This document shows, one piece after another, positions 22,205-34,004 of a stretch of 64,000 nucleotides of DNA. The notes under the pieces were generated by a model, which ran no database searches, had not been told where the DNA came from, and saw nothing but the letters and a program-made list of their open reading frames with translations. Position 1 is the first letter of the stretch. Each line of letters begins with the position of its first letter. Source of the stretch: Allium sativum (Eukaryota > Streptophyta > Magnoliopsida > Asparagales > Amaryllidaceae). Location of the stretch: NCBI GenBank assembly GCA_030737875.1, contig CM060910.1:613999303-614063302 (forward strand). The letters are read 5' to 3'. Position numbers and translations under genes: made by a program.

Positions 22205-22348
22205 GATTTACTTTGCGATTTAGTTATTCCGCATGCTAGGATAGACTTATTTCACTTGTTTGCATGTTTGATGGTTGTTTTATGGTTGATAGGCATGCGG
22301 GACCTTTGTGTGTGTTTGGATTAGGGAATTTCGGGGGCGAAATTTCTT

Positions 22349-22361
22349 AAGGGGGGGAGAG
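22349..22361 (+). other. Polypurine tract of element A
   Basis: AAGGGGGGGAGAG directly precedes the 3' LTR at 22362. It is the purine primer for plus-strand DNA synthesis. The 145 bp between the pol stop and this tract hold nothing else recognised. Confidence 0.92.
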
Positions 22362-25046
22362 TGTAACGACCTGTATTCTACACATCATAGGATTGTAGAA
22401 TATTTATTTCTTTCCCATGTGAAGTCGTATGGTCATGTAACTTTGGGAAACATCTATTAGAGTCATTTCCCATGTTCACGATTTTTGTCGATTTTTAAAA
22501 GACCATTTTGCCCTTAGTTGGTACTGTTTTGGCCATAACTTTTGATTGGAATGGAATTTTGACCTGAAACCACTTCCATTGGATTCGTTTGATGATTTAC
22601 CTTTCCGTAGAGTGGTCATAATAGCCAAACGGACTTACCGTTTGGGAGATATGGCTGAAATAAGGTTTGGAGGGTGAAAAACTGCTTAACCGGGCCAAAT
22701 CGGGTGATTAGTGAGTAGGCCCATAACCCATTTCGGGATTAGGTTTATGGGGAGGCTGAAATGAGATAGGGGATCATTTCATTTCAGTTTTCTAGCCTCC
22801 ACTTATCACCAAGGAACCCTAAAAATGGCCTCCAACCTCTAAATCACCTCCAAATCACCTTTTGGTCAATGATTTGGCTTAGCAATCCCTAATCAAGGAA
22901 GATCTACACCAAAGCAACATTGGAGCTGCTGTTTAGCATTGGGATTCGCATCAAATTAGAGATTTGCTTCAGATCTTAGTTTATTTTGTGGCTAAGGTGA
23001 GTGATTTGCATAGTTTTGCACTAATTATGGCTAATTAGGGGTGATTAGTGTTAATTAGCGAATTTAAACATGATAAAATTCTGGAAAATGTTTATAAAAT
23101 TCGGAATGATGTTTTAGACCTCTGATATGAATTTGGGTTAATTTGGTTAAGTTTTGCTAATCCTATCATTAGTTTCACCTAAATATGCTTAAGGGGAAAT
23201 ATGGGATTTTGGGTATGTTTGATCCATTTCTACCTATCATATTGATGTTTTGATGTTTGTGGTTGATTATGCATGTTGCTATGACTGTATGAAATGCTTT
23301 GTGACTGCTTAGAATAGTTGGAATGGTCGAAAACGCCGTCGAGAGGCGTAAACAACTCGCTGGACAAGGTGCAGGGATTCGGATCGGATAGGGGGATTGA
23401 GGGTCAATCGGATCGCCCTATGGGATCGTGGGACATCACCACGAGCCGAGTCGTCTCCTCCGAACCGAACCATCTGCGCAAGGCCCACGAGCACCAACCG
23501 CGAATTGCTACCCGATCCGATCCACTTATGCTTCGCGTCACGATCCGACTAAAGGAAAGCAGCATCCACGAACCGATGCACTACGAGACGCCGATTCGAA
23601 CCAGGGGGAGCCACGAGCTGGAGGGGCGCGATCCGACCCGTGTGGGGTATTCCGATCCGAATCGAGGAGAGGAGCACGATCCGAAGCCGAGAGAAAGAAG
23701 ACCGCGATACGATCCGAACCGTGGCAATCTGGAGACCCGACCCGATCCGCCAGGGGTGATGGCGATGCGACCCGATCCAGTGAAGAAGGAGCATTCTGAT
23801 CCGAACCGAACCGATGAAGACTGATAACCCGAGATGCAAAGGTAGTCCAAATGAAGGGTATTGACTCAGGATCCAGATAGGAACCAATGAGTGGACTTCA
23901 TGAGTTGGACTTTGCTGCGGGACATGTGCTAAGGAGTTGTCGACATTCATAACTTCGATTCACCATTGGAAATGGATGATGGGCTACTTATCAGTGCAGT
24001 AGGGTCATTATGACCTAAGGGGCAAAGTGATGGTAGCAAGACTACGTTATCAGTGCAGTAGGGTCATTATGACCTTAAGGGCAAGGTGATGCGTAGTAAG
24101 ACTATGCGCCAGTGCAGTGGGGTCATTGCGACTCCATGGGGCAGAGTGGACATAGTAAGGATTAGTAACGCTATGAGCCAGTGCAGTGGGGTTCTTGTGA
24201 CTCCATGGGGCAAAGTGGACATAGCGAAGGATTTGTGGCTACGTTATCAGTACAGTGAAGCCATTTATGACTTCATGGGGCAGAGTGATCGTAACAAGGT
24301 ATGTTGGGTGATCGAAGTGGTGAATATCGTATGCTTTACGCACTGAGTGAGAGATGTGAGGATGGATGCTATGTTTGATTGTTTGTCATCCCTATGACAT
24401 GCACTCCTCCCCCACCTCCGTATCTTTATACTGTTTGATATGATACCTTAGAGTGTTGTACAGTATGTAGTGCTAACTCTTTGGTTGCAGGTCCAGGTTC
24501 AGGTATGTTTTAGTCTACCTGTTATTGTTCACTTTAGATGCTTATCGCTCATACCAGGCTTTATGTCTGACCCAGAGTTTTATGTCTCCTCTTATTACTC
24601 TGGGTGCTCACACGAGCAGACTAGAGACAGGTTAGCTGGTGATGCGCGAGTAGCTGATTCGGAGGCGGACAGGAGGCTTCCACGTATGATATATATATAT
24701 ACACATTCTCCCTGTGTCGTTGGTGGTCGCTACTTGGGCTTTAGTAGTGTACGTCCTTTATCTTACTTTTGCTTTGAGACAGTTTGAATGTTGTAATAAG
24801 CTGTATTTTGGATTTCCGCTGCTATGATGTTTAGTTCTGATTTTCAGCTTATGCACTGTCTCTCCTGTTTTATGTCAAGTATGTTATTATTATATTTTGT
24901 TCTATGCGCTGTGAGACATTTTACAGGTTCTTTGTATGTTCATTTCCTTCTTCCCTTTCCTTCTGACGACCCGTTCCGTGCTAACTGGACATGTGTACAG
25001 CGCACCTTTGGAGTAAATGTCGGTTGGTGCAGGGCGGGCCGTCACA
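22362..25046 (+). mobile_element. Element A 3' LTR
   Basis: TGTAACGACC to CGTCACA, 2685 bp, colinear with the 5' LTR and about 98 % identical by eye. It has all the same internal landmarks: splice-like sites at 22997, 24490 and 24503, tandem repeats 23988-24299, GC-rich island 23328-23823, SL3 24570-24605 and TATA run 24689-24702. It is followed by TSD CAATG. Confidence 0.93.
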
Positions 25047-25051
25047 CAATG

Positions 25052-25859
25052 AGTGTCGCCCCTAGCTAGTAACCCCGATCCCGGACGCAATGGAATATGT
25101 TTCATAACCCAATTCGGCTGTTACGATATGTTTTTCTTTAAATTAAAATATAAATCAATATATATTAAATTCAAACGTACATTTTAAATTACCGGGGCCA
25201 CATATCGACTCTAAAAATTACAGAAAAATTATTTCTAGTTATGTTTTGACGATACGGTCCAAACAAAACTAATTTTGTCGAATTCCGAGACTGTTTGAAA
25301 AATGACCATTTTTAAGTCGATTAGATTTGACTAGAAGGGTCAAAACACATTTTCTTCTGCCACGCTCACATATTAATTCGAAAATGTCTAGAAAATTAAA
25401 CTTAACAATAGTTTGAAATTCCGTTTCCAACAAAAGTGATTTCGTCGAAAAGGAGGTCGATTGAAAAATGACTATTTTTAATATTAAAAAATATATATAA
25501 ATTCTACAGCGACTATTCTGAATTTTAAATTGGGCATAACTTTTGATTCCCGCTATGAAATTTCAATTTTTCAGATTTGTTGGAAAGATATTCTTAAATA
25601 GATTTACATATTTTTGGTTTCACTAAAATCCGTTCTATTTTGCATCCTGTACGGTCAGCCAAAGTTCAAATTCAAATTTTCAAACTACCGCGCTATTTTA
25701 AACTCTATTCATAATTAAAATAAATTTATTCGTTCTAACTTCAGTTAAAATAAATTTTTTGTCGTTATTATTTAAAATAAATTATTTTAAATATTCCAAA
25801 TTCATTAAAATTTCTAGAATAAAAATTTAAAATTGGCCACAAAATTCCGGGTTGTTACA
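25052..25859 (-). mobile_element. X 3' LTR, inner part (after insertion A)
   Basis: This is the 5' portion of the X 3' LTR on the minus strand, starting TGTAACAACCCGG at 25859. It is colinear with 57624-58442 of the other LTR. Much of it resembles the first 600 bp of the C LTR read in reverse ('gcgctattttaaactc', 'attttgcatcctgtacggtc'). No open frame. Confidence 0.88.
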
Positions 25860-26196
25860 ATCTCCCCCACTTAAAATCTTTTCGTCCTCGAAAAGGAACG
25901 AAGCTAAAGGTTATCTAGTTAACCAAATCAACTTTCATTCCATTATTGGTTTCAATAATTTTATTACTTGATTAACTTTTCAAATATATATCTTTTAAAT
26001 ATGTTCAAAAATCAAATTTTCTAATATTGGATTATATATATAATCGCAAATATGTTAATTATAGTCTTTTTACTGTGAACTATCTCTAATGAGTATTCTT
26101 ATTGGATATTACTAATCCAATCACTGATGAGTCTTTTTCTCAGTTCTAACGAGTTGTACCCCAAAAATTTGAGCTAACCAGAGCTCTGATACCAAC
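25860..26196 (-). other. Minimal interior of element X
   Basis: Only 337 bp separate the X LTRs. On the minus strand it begins with spacer GT and a tRNA-Met primer site, continues through about 290 bp of AT-rich non-coding sequence, and ends with TTTTCGAGGACGAAAAG and a polypurine tract (AAGTGGGGGAGAT, 25860-25872 plus strand as ATCTCCCCCACTT). B and C end their interiors with the same tract. Gag and Pol are absent, so this is a deletion derivative far smaller inside than its LTRs. Confidence 0.9.
26183..26194 (-). other. Primer-binding site of element X (tRNA-Met)
   Basis: TGGTATCAGAGC on the minus strand, two bases after the 5' LTR terminus (TTACA ending at 26197). It fixes X's orientation as leftward. 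Confidence 0.93.
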
Positions 26197-26719
26197 TGTA
26201 ATGACACGCATTTTTCCCGACCTTAATTGATCGCTAGATCGACTAAAATCATTCAAAACCCGCATACGTTAACTCTGGGCATACAACACATTAGAACAAC
26301 AACAGAAGACTTTTATAAACATCATAATAGTGTTACACCAGAGTATAGAATATCAGAGTACATCGAATAAAGAAATAATACAGCAGAAGGTAAATTACAA
26401 TGAATTTAATACATTGCAGCGGAAGACTTTCTATGCTCTGGACACAGCTTTAAGCTTCGATCCAGAATCCTGCTCAAGGGAATAGATATCTGCAAAAGCT
26501 ACTCGACTGCCCATGTGGAAAATAGGGCACCCGAGTTTGCAAGTGTAACAAACTACAGGTCAGTCATGGGACTAGTATGAGAAATCGAACTTAACTAATC
26601 TATAATAAGGCTAATCACAGGACCACGCCGCTAACGCGGAACGGGTTTACTCCATTGGATTGCCAGTGCATAAAATAAAGTAAATCGTTAAACAACGCAA
26701 TGCTTTTTAGAAAAATGAA

Positions 26720-26791
26720 ACCATTATAAGACTCAAGTCCCATCACACAATGCAACGCAAACCGGAGGATAGAGTTTTACCTTATAATGGT
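26720..26791 (-). other. Conserved LTR stem-loop SL1 in X 5' LTR
   Basis: ACCATTATAAG (26720-26730) pairs perfectly with CTTATAATGGT (26781-26791), identical in the stem to the X 3' LTR. Confidence 0.65.
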
Positions 26792-28149
26792 CAAAAATGC
26801 TTAATACGATAAAAACGGATTTGATATTATTATTGTTGCATATATTTTCAAAAACGGTTTCAATCATAATGTATCAATCATAGACGGCATAGTACCCCCA
26901 TTCTATTATGTCGCCATACTAGTTCTACAATCAAAACCGCATGGTGTCGTATTGGAAATTGGGTCTCCATCATGAGTCGAGGGTAGGGATCGTCCCCTCC
27001 GATTCAAGACACTCTAGCAAATGCCTTTGGGTCCCCCGCAGTGAACCCTTGGATCTTCAGGGTTGGTCCACACCTATGTTAGTGGATTGACAATTCCTGA
27101 ACACACGTTTCCCGGTTCTTTTGAACCTCTATATGGCCACTAACAACCTATAAAACCAAGGTACCTCATAATCCATCATCCACATAAGTAAAATGTCAGG
27201 GCTGGTAGGTCGCTAACATCACTCTAGCTAGAAAGAAACGTGTGCACTCCCTGCAGTCCTAATCCCGTTTTTGACTCATACCGGGGTGTGAGGCTCGCGA
27301 AGTCACGCTATACACAAAGCTATGCCGAAATAGGCTACACTTTGATCAGCCCACAAGACTCTGCTTTTCAACAAAAGCCTTGATCCATGCATCTTAGCAT
27401 GGCACATTGCCAATCCATACCATACCATTGATTCCTACCCATATATAACCTCTAAGCTTGTACGTCTTAGAGAAGGGTGTTAAACACCAAACAGATATAT
27501 ATTCAGCAGAGATCAACGAATACAGTATAAAGGAATACAACGTCAGACATACCATCCATTTACAAGTCTATTCCGGGTCTGAACGAGACCGGAGGCACCT
27601 TATTCCTCGCATATCCGAACAATCAACAAGTACGTCCGGATGGCTACCCCTGACTCCCCTTCAAGGTAGCTACTCCAATCATGGGCCTCAGTAGCAACAC
27701 ATCCATTCGATGTGAAGATCATCGGTCTTCAATCGCCGTCTTCAACTCTTCGACTTAAATCGTCATATAACCACTTGAAATGAGATTGAACTCGGACCTT
27801 TCAAATGATTCTCGCATAAATATAGTTTTAAAACCATTTCATATCATTAATAGTATTTAATTATGATTTATCGCTATTTTTATTAATGTAAGGGTCGATC
27901 GGCGGCCCTGGCGTTGTTTTTATCCAAATTTGATTTGTACTTATCTCGAAATCTAACCGTTGGATTTTAACAAAATTTATGTCCTTGGAAAGATCTTCCA
28001 AAAGCGATCCAAACGGTTCCAGTTTTGGGAAAATCCGACGGTCGGATCTTACGATATAACCGTTTAAAGTTACGATTTTAAATCGCGAACTACAGCAGCG
28101 CGATTCGTTTAATTTTAATTTATATTTATATATAGATATATAAATATAA

Positions 28150-29890
28150 ATCGTTTGGTGATTTCAACCATTATAATCCATTCTTTTTATCGCATCTAAA
28201 ATGACAATAAGAATATCACTTTTATTTCTACTCTTTTAATCGCATCTAAAATGACGATAAAAATATCACTTTTATTTCTACTATTTTTATTGTCCCTCGA
28301 ATGACAATAAAAATATGTCTTTTTATTCTATTATTTTTATTGTCTCTACTCTAAGAAAAAAAATTAACATTAAATTCTATCCTTTGATTACATCTATAAT
28401 GACATTAAAATGTAACTTCAAAATTAATCTTTTTATTATCTTTATTTGACAATAAATCATAACATTAAATTCTACCATTACATCTAAAATGTAAATTTAA
28501 AATGCCTCTTTTAATCTAATCTTTTTATTTACACCTAGAATGTAAATAAAAATGTAACTTTGATTCTATTCTTTATTTACGTCTAAATAGTAAATAAAGA
28601 TGTTACTTTAAATTTATTCTTTTTATTTACATCTAAAATGTAAACAAAGATGTTGCTTTATTTCTTCTTATTTTCACCAAAAATGTAACTTATTTATTTA
28701 CATCAATAATGTAACTTCAAATGTTACTTTTTAAAGCCATGTGTTTATTTACAACTAACATGTAAATACAAGGTTCACTTTGATTTCAATGTTTTTATTT
28801 ACATCTAAAATGTAAATAAAAATGTGCCTTTTCTAATTCATGATCCTATTTACATCTAAAATGTAAATAAACATATAACCTTTCATCCTAAGGTTTTATT
28901 TACTTTTGCAATGTAAATAAAATGTACTTTTTAATACTATGTTTCGATTTACATCTAATATGCAAATAAAAATGTACTTTCTAATTCATGTTTTTATTCA
29001 CATATAAAATGCAAGTAAAAATTTCACTTTTTTAATCCATGGTTCTATTTACATCTAAAATGTAAATATAAATTTACCTATTTAATTCATGGTTCTACTT
29101 ACATCTAAAATATAAATATAAATTTCACTTTTTATTTCTATGTTTTTATTTACATCTAAAATGTAAATAAAAAAGAACTTTTCATATTCATGTTTTTAAT
29201 TACAAATAAAATGTAAATTAAAATGCACTTTTTAATTCAAGTTTTTATTCACATCTAAAATGTGAATAAAAATGTACTTTTTATTTTCATGTTTTTATTT
29301 ATATCTAAAATAAAAAATATCCTTATTCAATTCATGTTTTTATTTATGTCTAAAATATAAATAAAAATGTCAACTTTTTATAATCATGTTTTTATTTACA
29401 ACTAAATTGCAAATAAAATTGTACTTTATATCTTCATGTATTTATTTGCAAATAAAAATGTAATTCATATATTCATGTTTTTACTTGCAACTAATTTGTA
29501 AATAAAAATGTACATCATTTTCTATGGATTTTATTTGCATATAAAAAGGCAAATAAAAATGTACTTTTAAATTTCATGTCTTTTATTCACATCTAAAATG
29601 TGAATAAAATATCCTTTATAAATTCATGTCTTTACTCACATCTAAAATGTGAGTAAAATATACCCTTTTATTTACATATAAAATGTGAATTAGATATACT
29701 TCTTTATTCATGCCTTTTATTTACATGTAAAATGTAAATAAGTTAAACTTTCTTTTTAATACATGTTTTGATTTACATGAGAAATGTAAATAAAATATTC
29801 TTTCCTAATGATTCATAGTACAATAAAAATGAATTTTTTATTGTATATTCTTTTCTAAGTTTTCATACTACAATAAAAATGAAATTTTTA
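28150..29890. repeat. Array of AT-rich hairpin units in X 5' LTR
   Basis: The same TTTTATTTACAT/ATGTAAATAAAA inverted-repeat units as at 12080-13960, with a few units gained or lost relative to it. The array continues across insertion C to about 41260. Confidence 0.85.
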
Positions 29891-30439
29891 TTGTCTATTT
29901 GTAACAACCCGAAAATCTGGGCCAGTTTAAAATTTTTATTTTGGCAATTTTAGCGAATTTTGAATATTTAAAATAGATTATTTTAAATAAAATCGACCAG
30001 AAATTTATTTTGAATATGATTCGACGTATATATTATATACGTCGTCGTTAGAATATAAATATTTATATATAATTATAAATAGAATTGAAAATGGCGCGGT
30101 AGTTCGATAATTCGATTTCAAACTTCAATTGAATGTACCGGGTGCAAAACGATCCAGATTTTAGTGAAACCAAAAACATTAGGATCTAATTGATGATATC
30201 TTTCCAACGAATCCGAAAAATCAAAATTTCATAGCGGGAATCAAAAGATATGTCCAATTGAAAATTCTGAATAGTCGCTATGGAATTCAGGCCCTTAAAA
30301 ATGGGAATTTTGCAAATGACCTCGGATTTCGACGAAACCACTTTTGTTGGATCCGTGATGTTAAATTATTGCTAGATTCCAAATTTCATAATTTTTCGAA
30401 TCAATATGTGAGCGTGGAAAAGGAAAACGCGTTTGACCG

Positions 30440-31080
30440 GTTTTAGTTGATTTTAATTGTTTTATAAAACTGAAATTCTTTATTACTTAAAAACTGAATT
30501 TTTATATGGTTGAAAATTAGATTTTTATTATAGAAAGACGTTATTTTTACAATAGAAAGGCTTGATTTTATTTGTGAAGAAAGATTTGATTTTTTTTACG
30601 TATAAAGATATGATTTTTATATTTTTAAAGTATTAAAAATATAATCTTTACTATATAGAAGATGTAAAAATATGATTTTTGGTTAGGTAGAGAGTTAAAA
30701 ATATAATTTTTACATGATAGGAATATTAAAAATATCATCTTTATATGTGTAGAAAAATAAAAATGAGATTTTTATAAAGATGAAATCTTTAAATTTGAAA
30801 AGGCGAAGTCTATGTTTTTATAAAGGCGAAATCTTTATTTTAGAAAAGGCGAAATCTTTATATGGAAAATAGCGTGATAAAAATATAATTTTTATCTATA
30901 TAACATAGTAGTAAAAATTCGATTTTTATATATTGAATAACGGAATAAAAATTCGATTTTTAAATGTAGGAAGTGATTATAAAAATATGATTTTTAAATT
31001 GGAAGTGAATAAATAAAAATGTGATTTTTATTTTAAAGACATCAGTATATAAAAATGTGATTTTTACATATGTAGTGAAA
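30440..31080. repeat. AT-rich hairpin units in C 5' LTR
   Basis: Short imperfect inverted repeats of the form ATAAAAAT-n-ATTTTTAT, with units about 30-45 bp apart. The counterpart is at 35590-36220. The B and W LTRs have a related array at the same relative place. Confidence 0.7.
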
Positions 31081-32220
31081 GCGGACAACGAAAGCGATAA
31101 GAGACGAGAACAGTGAAGATTTCCTGCATTAGAAGTGCCGTGGAGCTAGGATAGCTATTTGTGAGAATTTCTCACCTTTCAATTTCTTTTTCTATTTATA
31201 TATATATATATATATATTAGGATGCAGACGGTGCTTAGTAGCACCCGACACAATCGTCCACAGACCATGGACTTGTTTGTTTGATTGCAAAAATTTGTTA
31301 GACTATTTGATTGAAATTGAATTGTTGGGTGAAATAAATTGATTTGATTGATGTGTGAATGGCGTGGGCCTTCACTAGACCGGGGATAAGGCTAGGCCTC
31401 GTCCCGTTTCTAGTATCGTGCCGTTATGCCGCCGAAATTTTCTAAAATAAGTTAGAAAAATAGAAAATATCATTTTATTTAAAGAATGAACTGAATAGAA
31501 ATTCATATGTTGGAATAAAATGTTTTATCGTTAAAAATATAATTTTTAACGTGAATGTGAATAAATAAATATTCATTTACAAACCAGACGGTTTGTTTAT
31601 GTACACCTATTTGAAGGACATTGATTGGGTCGATAAATTTTACACATCGCCCAACTGCACAAATAAAATATTTGTTTGATTGTTTGAAACCCCACACGGG
31701 TGTTGCGATGAAATATGAAGTTCACTCATCCTGATTGATTAAATATGTCGATCGATTGATTGACAAGCTGTTATAAGCATTAGATATCTATATTTGATGC
31801 TTATACAGTGTAGTGCACTTTGGTTGATGGTTGATTATCTATCGTTGCTATTATATACATTTGTTGTATGGAATCCATATAATTAACTTTATATGGTGAT
31901 TGATTGGGCCTCATTCCAATTTAGAAAATAAAGAATAATATAAAATAAAGGTTCATGTGTTGACAGTACTCATCCATTGAGATTGGTCATGTGTTAAACG
32001 AAATATTTTAGTAATAAAATTTACATCTTTATAATATAAAATAAAGGTTCATGTGTTGACAGTACTCATCCATTGAGATTGGTCATGTGTTGAACGAAAT
32101 ATTTTGATAATAACAACTATTGTGAAAAAGAAATATTTGAAATAGAATATTTGAAAATAGAAATTTATGAAGCCGTGTTGATTAGATTGACGCCATTTTG
32201 ACGTGAACGATATTTATATC

Positions 32221-32463
32221 GAATTGAAAACGATTTCGAAATGAATTGAATTGAAAACGATTTCGAAATGAATTGAATTGAAAACGATTTCGAAATGAAT
32301 TGAATTGAAAACGATTTCGAAATGAATTGAATTGAAAACGATTTCGAAATGAATTGAATTGAAAACGATTTCGAAATGAATTGAATTGAAAACGATTTCG
32401 AAATGAATTGAATTGAAAACGATTTCGAAATGAATTGAATTGAAAACGATTTCGAAATAAATT
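32221..32463 (+). repeat. 27-bp tandem repeat, nine copies
   Basis: The unit is GAATTGAAAACGATTTCG plus AAATGAATT. It is nearly perfect; the ninth copy has one change. The 3' LTR has eight copies, so one unit was gained or lost after insertion. Confidence 0.95.
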
Positions 32464-33768
32464 GAAAATGAATTCAAATTTAATTGAAAGCAAATTGAAA
32501 TGAATTCAAATTGAATTGAAATTTGAATTGAATAGAAATGAATTTTAAAACGAATTTATAAAGAAGAATTCAATTTTGCTTTGGATTGAAATGGAAGTTT
32601 AAATTGTTTTTGAAACGAATTTAAAACTATTTATATAATTCGTTTTAAATAGAAATCAACGAAATATATATTATATATATTATATATATAATATAATGGC
32701 ATGAATAGAACGCGCCGCGCCGTGGCAGTTCGCGAATTTCGACCATTTATTTCAAACGCACATTACGGGAGATCCGATCGTCGGATCCTCCTAAAACCGG
32801 AACCGTTGGGTTCGTATCGAAAAGAGCTTTCTAACGAATATTAGAAATTCAAAATCTAACGGTTGGATTTGGAGTTACGTCCAAATCAAATTTGAAAAAG
32901 GTCGCTGTAAGTGCAGTTCGATGGCCATTGATGGAAATCGACTGTACGGGCCTTGATAAAATTATTAAAAATAGTAATAATTTGCGTAAAATCATAAGAA
33001 ATGATTTGTGAAGATTTGGGATGAAAAATTCCATATTTGAAAAGATAAAAATAGATTTCTATCGAAATGAACTAGTTTTGAACTAGAAATACAATTCTAT
33101 TTATTTTTAAATAAATAAATTGAATTTGAAAAGGGTTTTAAAAATAACCAGAATTTCCAATGATTGCATTGGAGTGGATTTGAATCGAAATTGTCTTCGG
33201 AATATTTCGATGTTGGAATTCGTGATTATACAGATGTTGTTATGGAAATTTGAAAGATATATATTTATATCGTTATTTCCAATACGACATTTGTTAATCG
33301 TAGAATTTGATATTGAATATAAGCCGGGATATTTTCTATTCAGAGCCTTGTATTTAATATCAAATGTGATTTGGGTTTGTCGTGAATGGTGTCTTCACTA
33401 ACACTGTTCTTGAACCCAGTTGAGAAAAGATTAAATCTTTTTATTTAGATTTAATGAAGTGTACCAATTCAATAATATTTAATTGGAATTGAATTGATAT
33501 TGATATTGGGTTTATCGTGAACAGTGTTTTAAATAACACTTGTTCTTTAACCCGATAATTAATGGAATGATTTTTGGGTTTATCGTGAACAGTGTTTTAA
33601 ATAACACTCGTTCTTTAACCCGATAAATAAGGAATGTGACTTTGGGTTTATCGTGAACCATGTTTTAAATGACACTGATTCTTTAACCCAGTCGAAGATT
33701 AAGACTAAGTGGAGTTTTAATGAATCTTTAATTAGATTGAAATGATCGAAAATGGAGTATCACCAGTT

Positions 33769-34004
33769 CTTGTTGCAGTCGTGATGGGGGGTTCTCGCTT
33801 CGCGGTTTGGTGGCGAACGGGAGACTCTTACCCCCACATGTCCCTTGTGGTGGGGGTTGGTTAGGCAGTGGCCGGGAGACTCGAGAGGGTCGCCGTAAAA
33901 CAAGTAACTGGGGGACCATGTGAAAGCCACGATGGGTTTTACCTGCTGCTTGGGGGATGAAGGGATGGTTGCAAAGCCTACCGGATTTCGTCGGCTATTT
34001 TACA
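33769..34004 (+). other. Foreign 236-bp 3' end of C 5' LTR
   Basis: GC-richer than its surroundings and unmatched elsewhere in the window. It contains two GGGAGACTC copies and the facing blocks ACCCCCACA and TGGTGGGGGT. It ends TTTTACA directly before the GT spacer and primer site, as an LTR end should. It may have come from another element by gene conversion or template switching. Confidence 0.7.

Larger units (their letters stand above)
14949..25046 (+). mobile_element. Element A: Ty3/gypsy chromovirus (Tekay/Del-like), nearly complete
   Basis: A is 10,098 bp, flanked by CAACG (14944-14948) and CAATG (25047-25051). The second copy differs by one C-to-T change at a CpG. The empty site is seen in the other X LTR at about 57630 ('aacccaacgagtgtcgcc'). 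The order is 5' LTR, 2-bp spacer, tRNA-Met primer site, gag, protease, RT, RNase H, integrase, chromodomain, polypurine tract, 3' LTR. The two LTRs differ at roughly 45 positions in 2.68 kb by eye (about 1.7 %). All coding sequence is in one frame from 17831 to 22204, with three stop codons and no frameshift. It is a recent insertion that cannot now make a full polyprotein unless stops are read through. Confidence 0.95.
26197..29899 (-). mobile_element. X 5' LTR, part 1 (up to insertion C)
   Basis: Colinear with 10072-13740 of the 3' LTR: SL1 26720-26791, TCCGAC box 28033-28047 and hairpin array 28150-29890. It stops at TSD CTATT (29895-29899), where element C is inserted, and resumes at 41012. 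Confidence 0.87.
29900..34004 (+). mobile_element. Element C 5' LTR (altered 3' end)
   Basis: Bases 29900-33768 match 35043-38877. The following 236 bp have no counterpart in the 3' LTR, which carries 2.1 kb of typical family sequence instead. Contents: AT-rich 'aaaaatatgatttttat' units (30440-31080), TA run (31196-31218), nine 27-bp tandem repeats (32221-32463) and a TCCGAT/GTCGGA palindrome (32771-32787). There is no coding sequence; long minus-strand frames over the 27-bp repeats are by-products of the repeat length. Confidence 0.88.

Noticed and set aside
14949..25046. Endogenous pararetrovirus or retrovirus with an envelope gene
   Set aside because: No frame lies between the chromodomain stop and the polypurine tract; domain order and chromodomain identify a chromovirus.
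32221..32463. CRISPR-like array
   Set aside because: The 27-bp units are head-to-tail with no unique spacers, in a plant LTR.
32182..32493. 103- and 87-codon minus-strand frames with a nine-residue repeat
   Set aside because: They arise because the 27-bp tandem unit is a multiple of three; two frames are open at once and there is no start or domain evidence.
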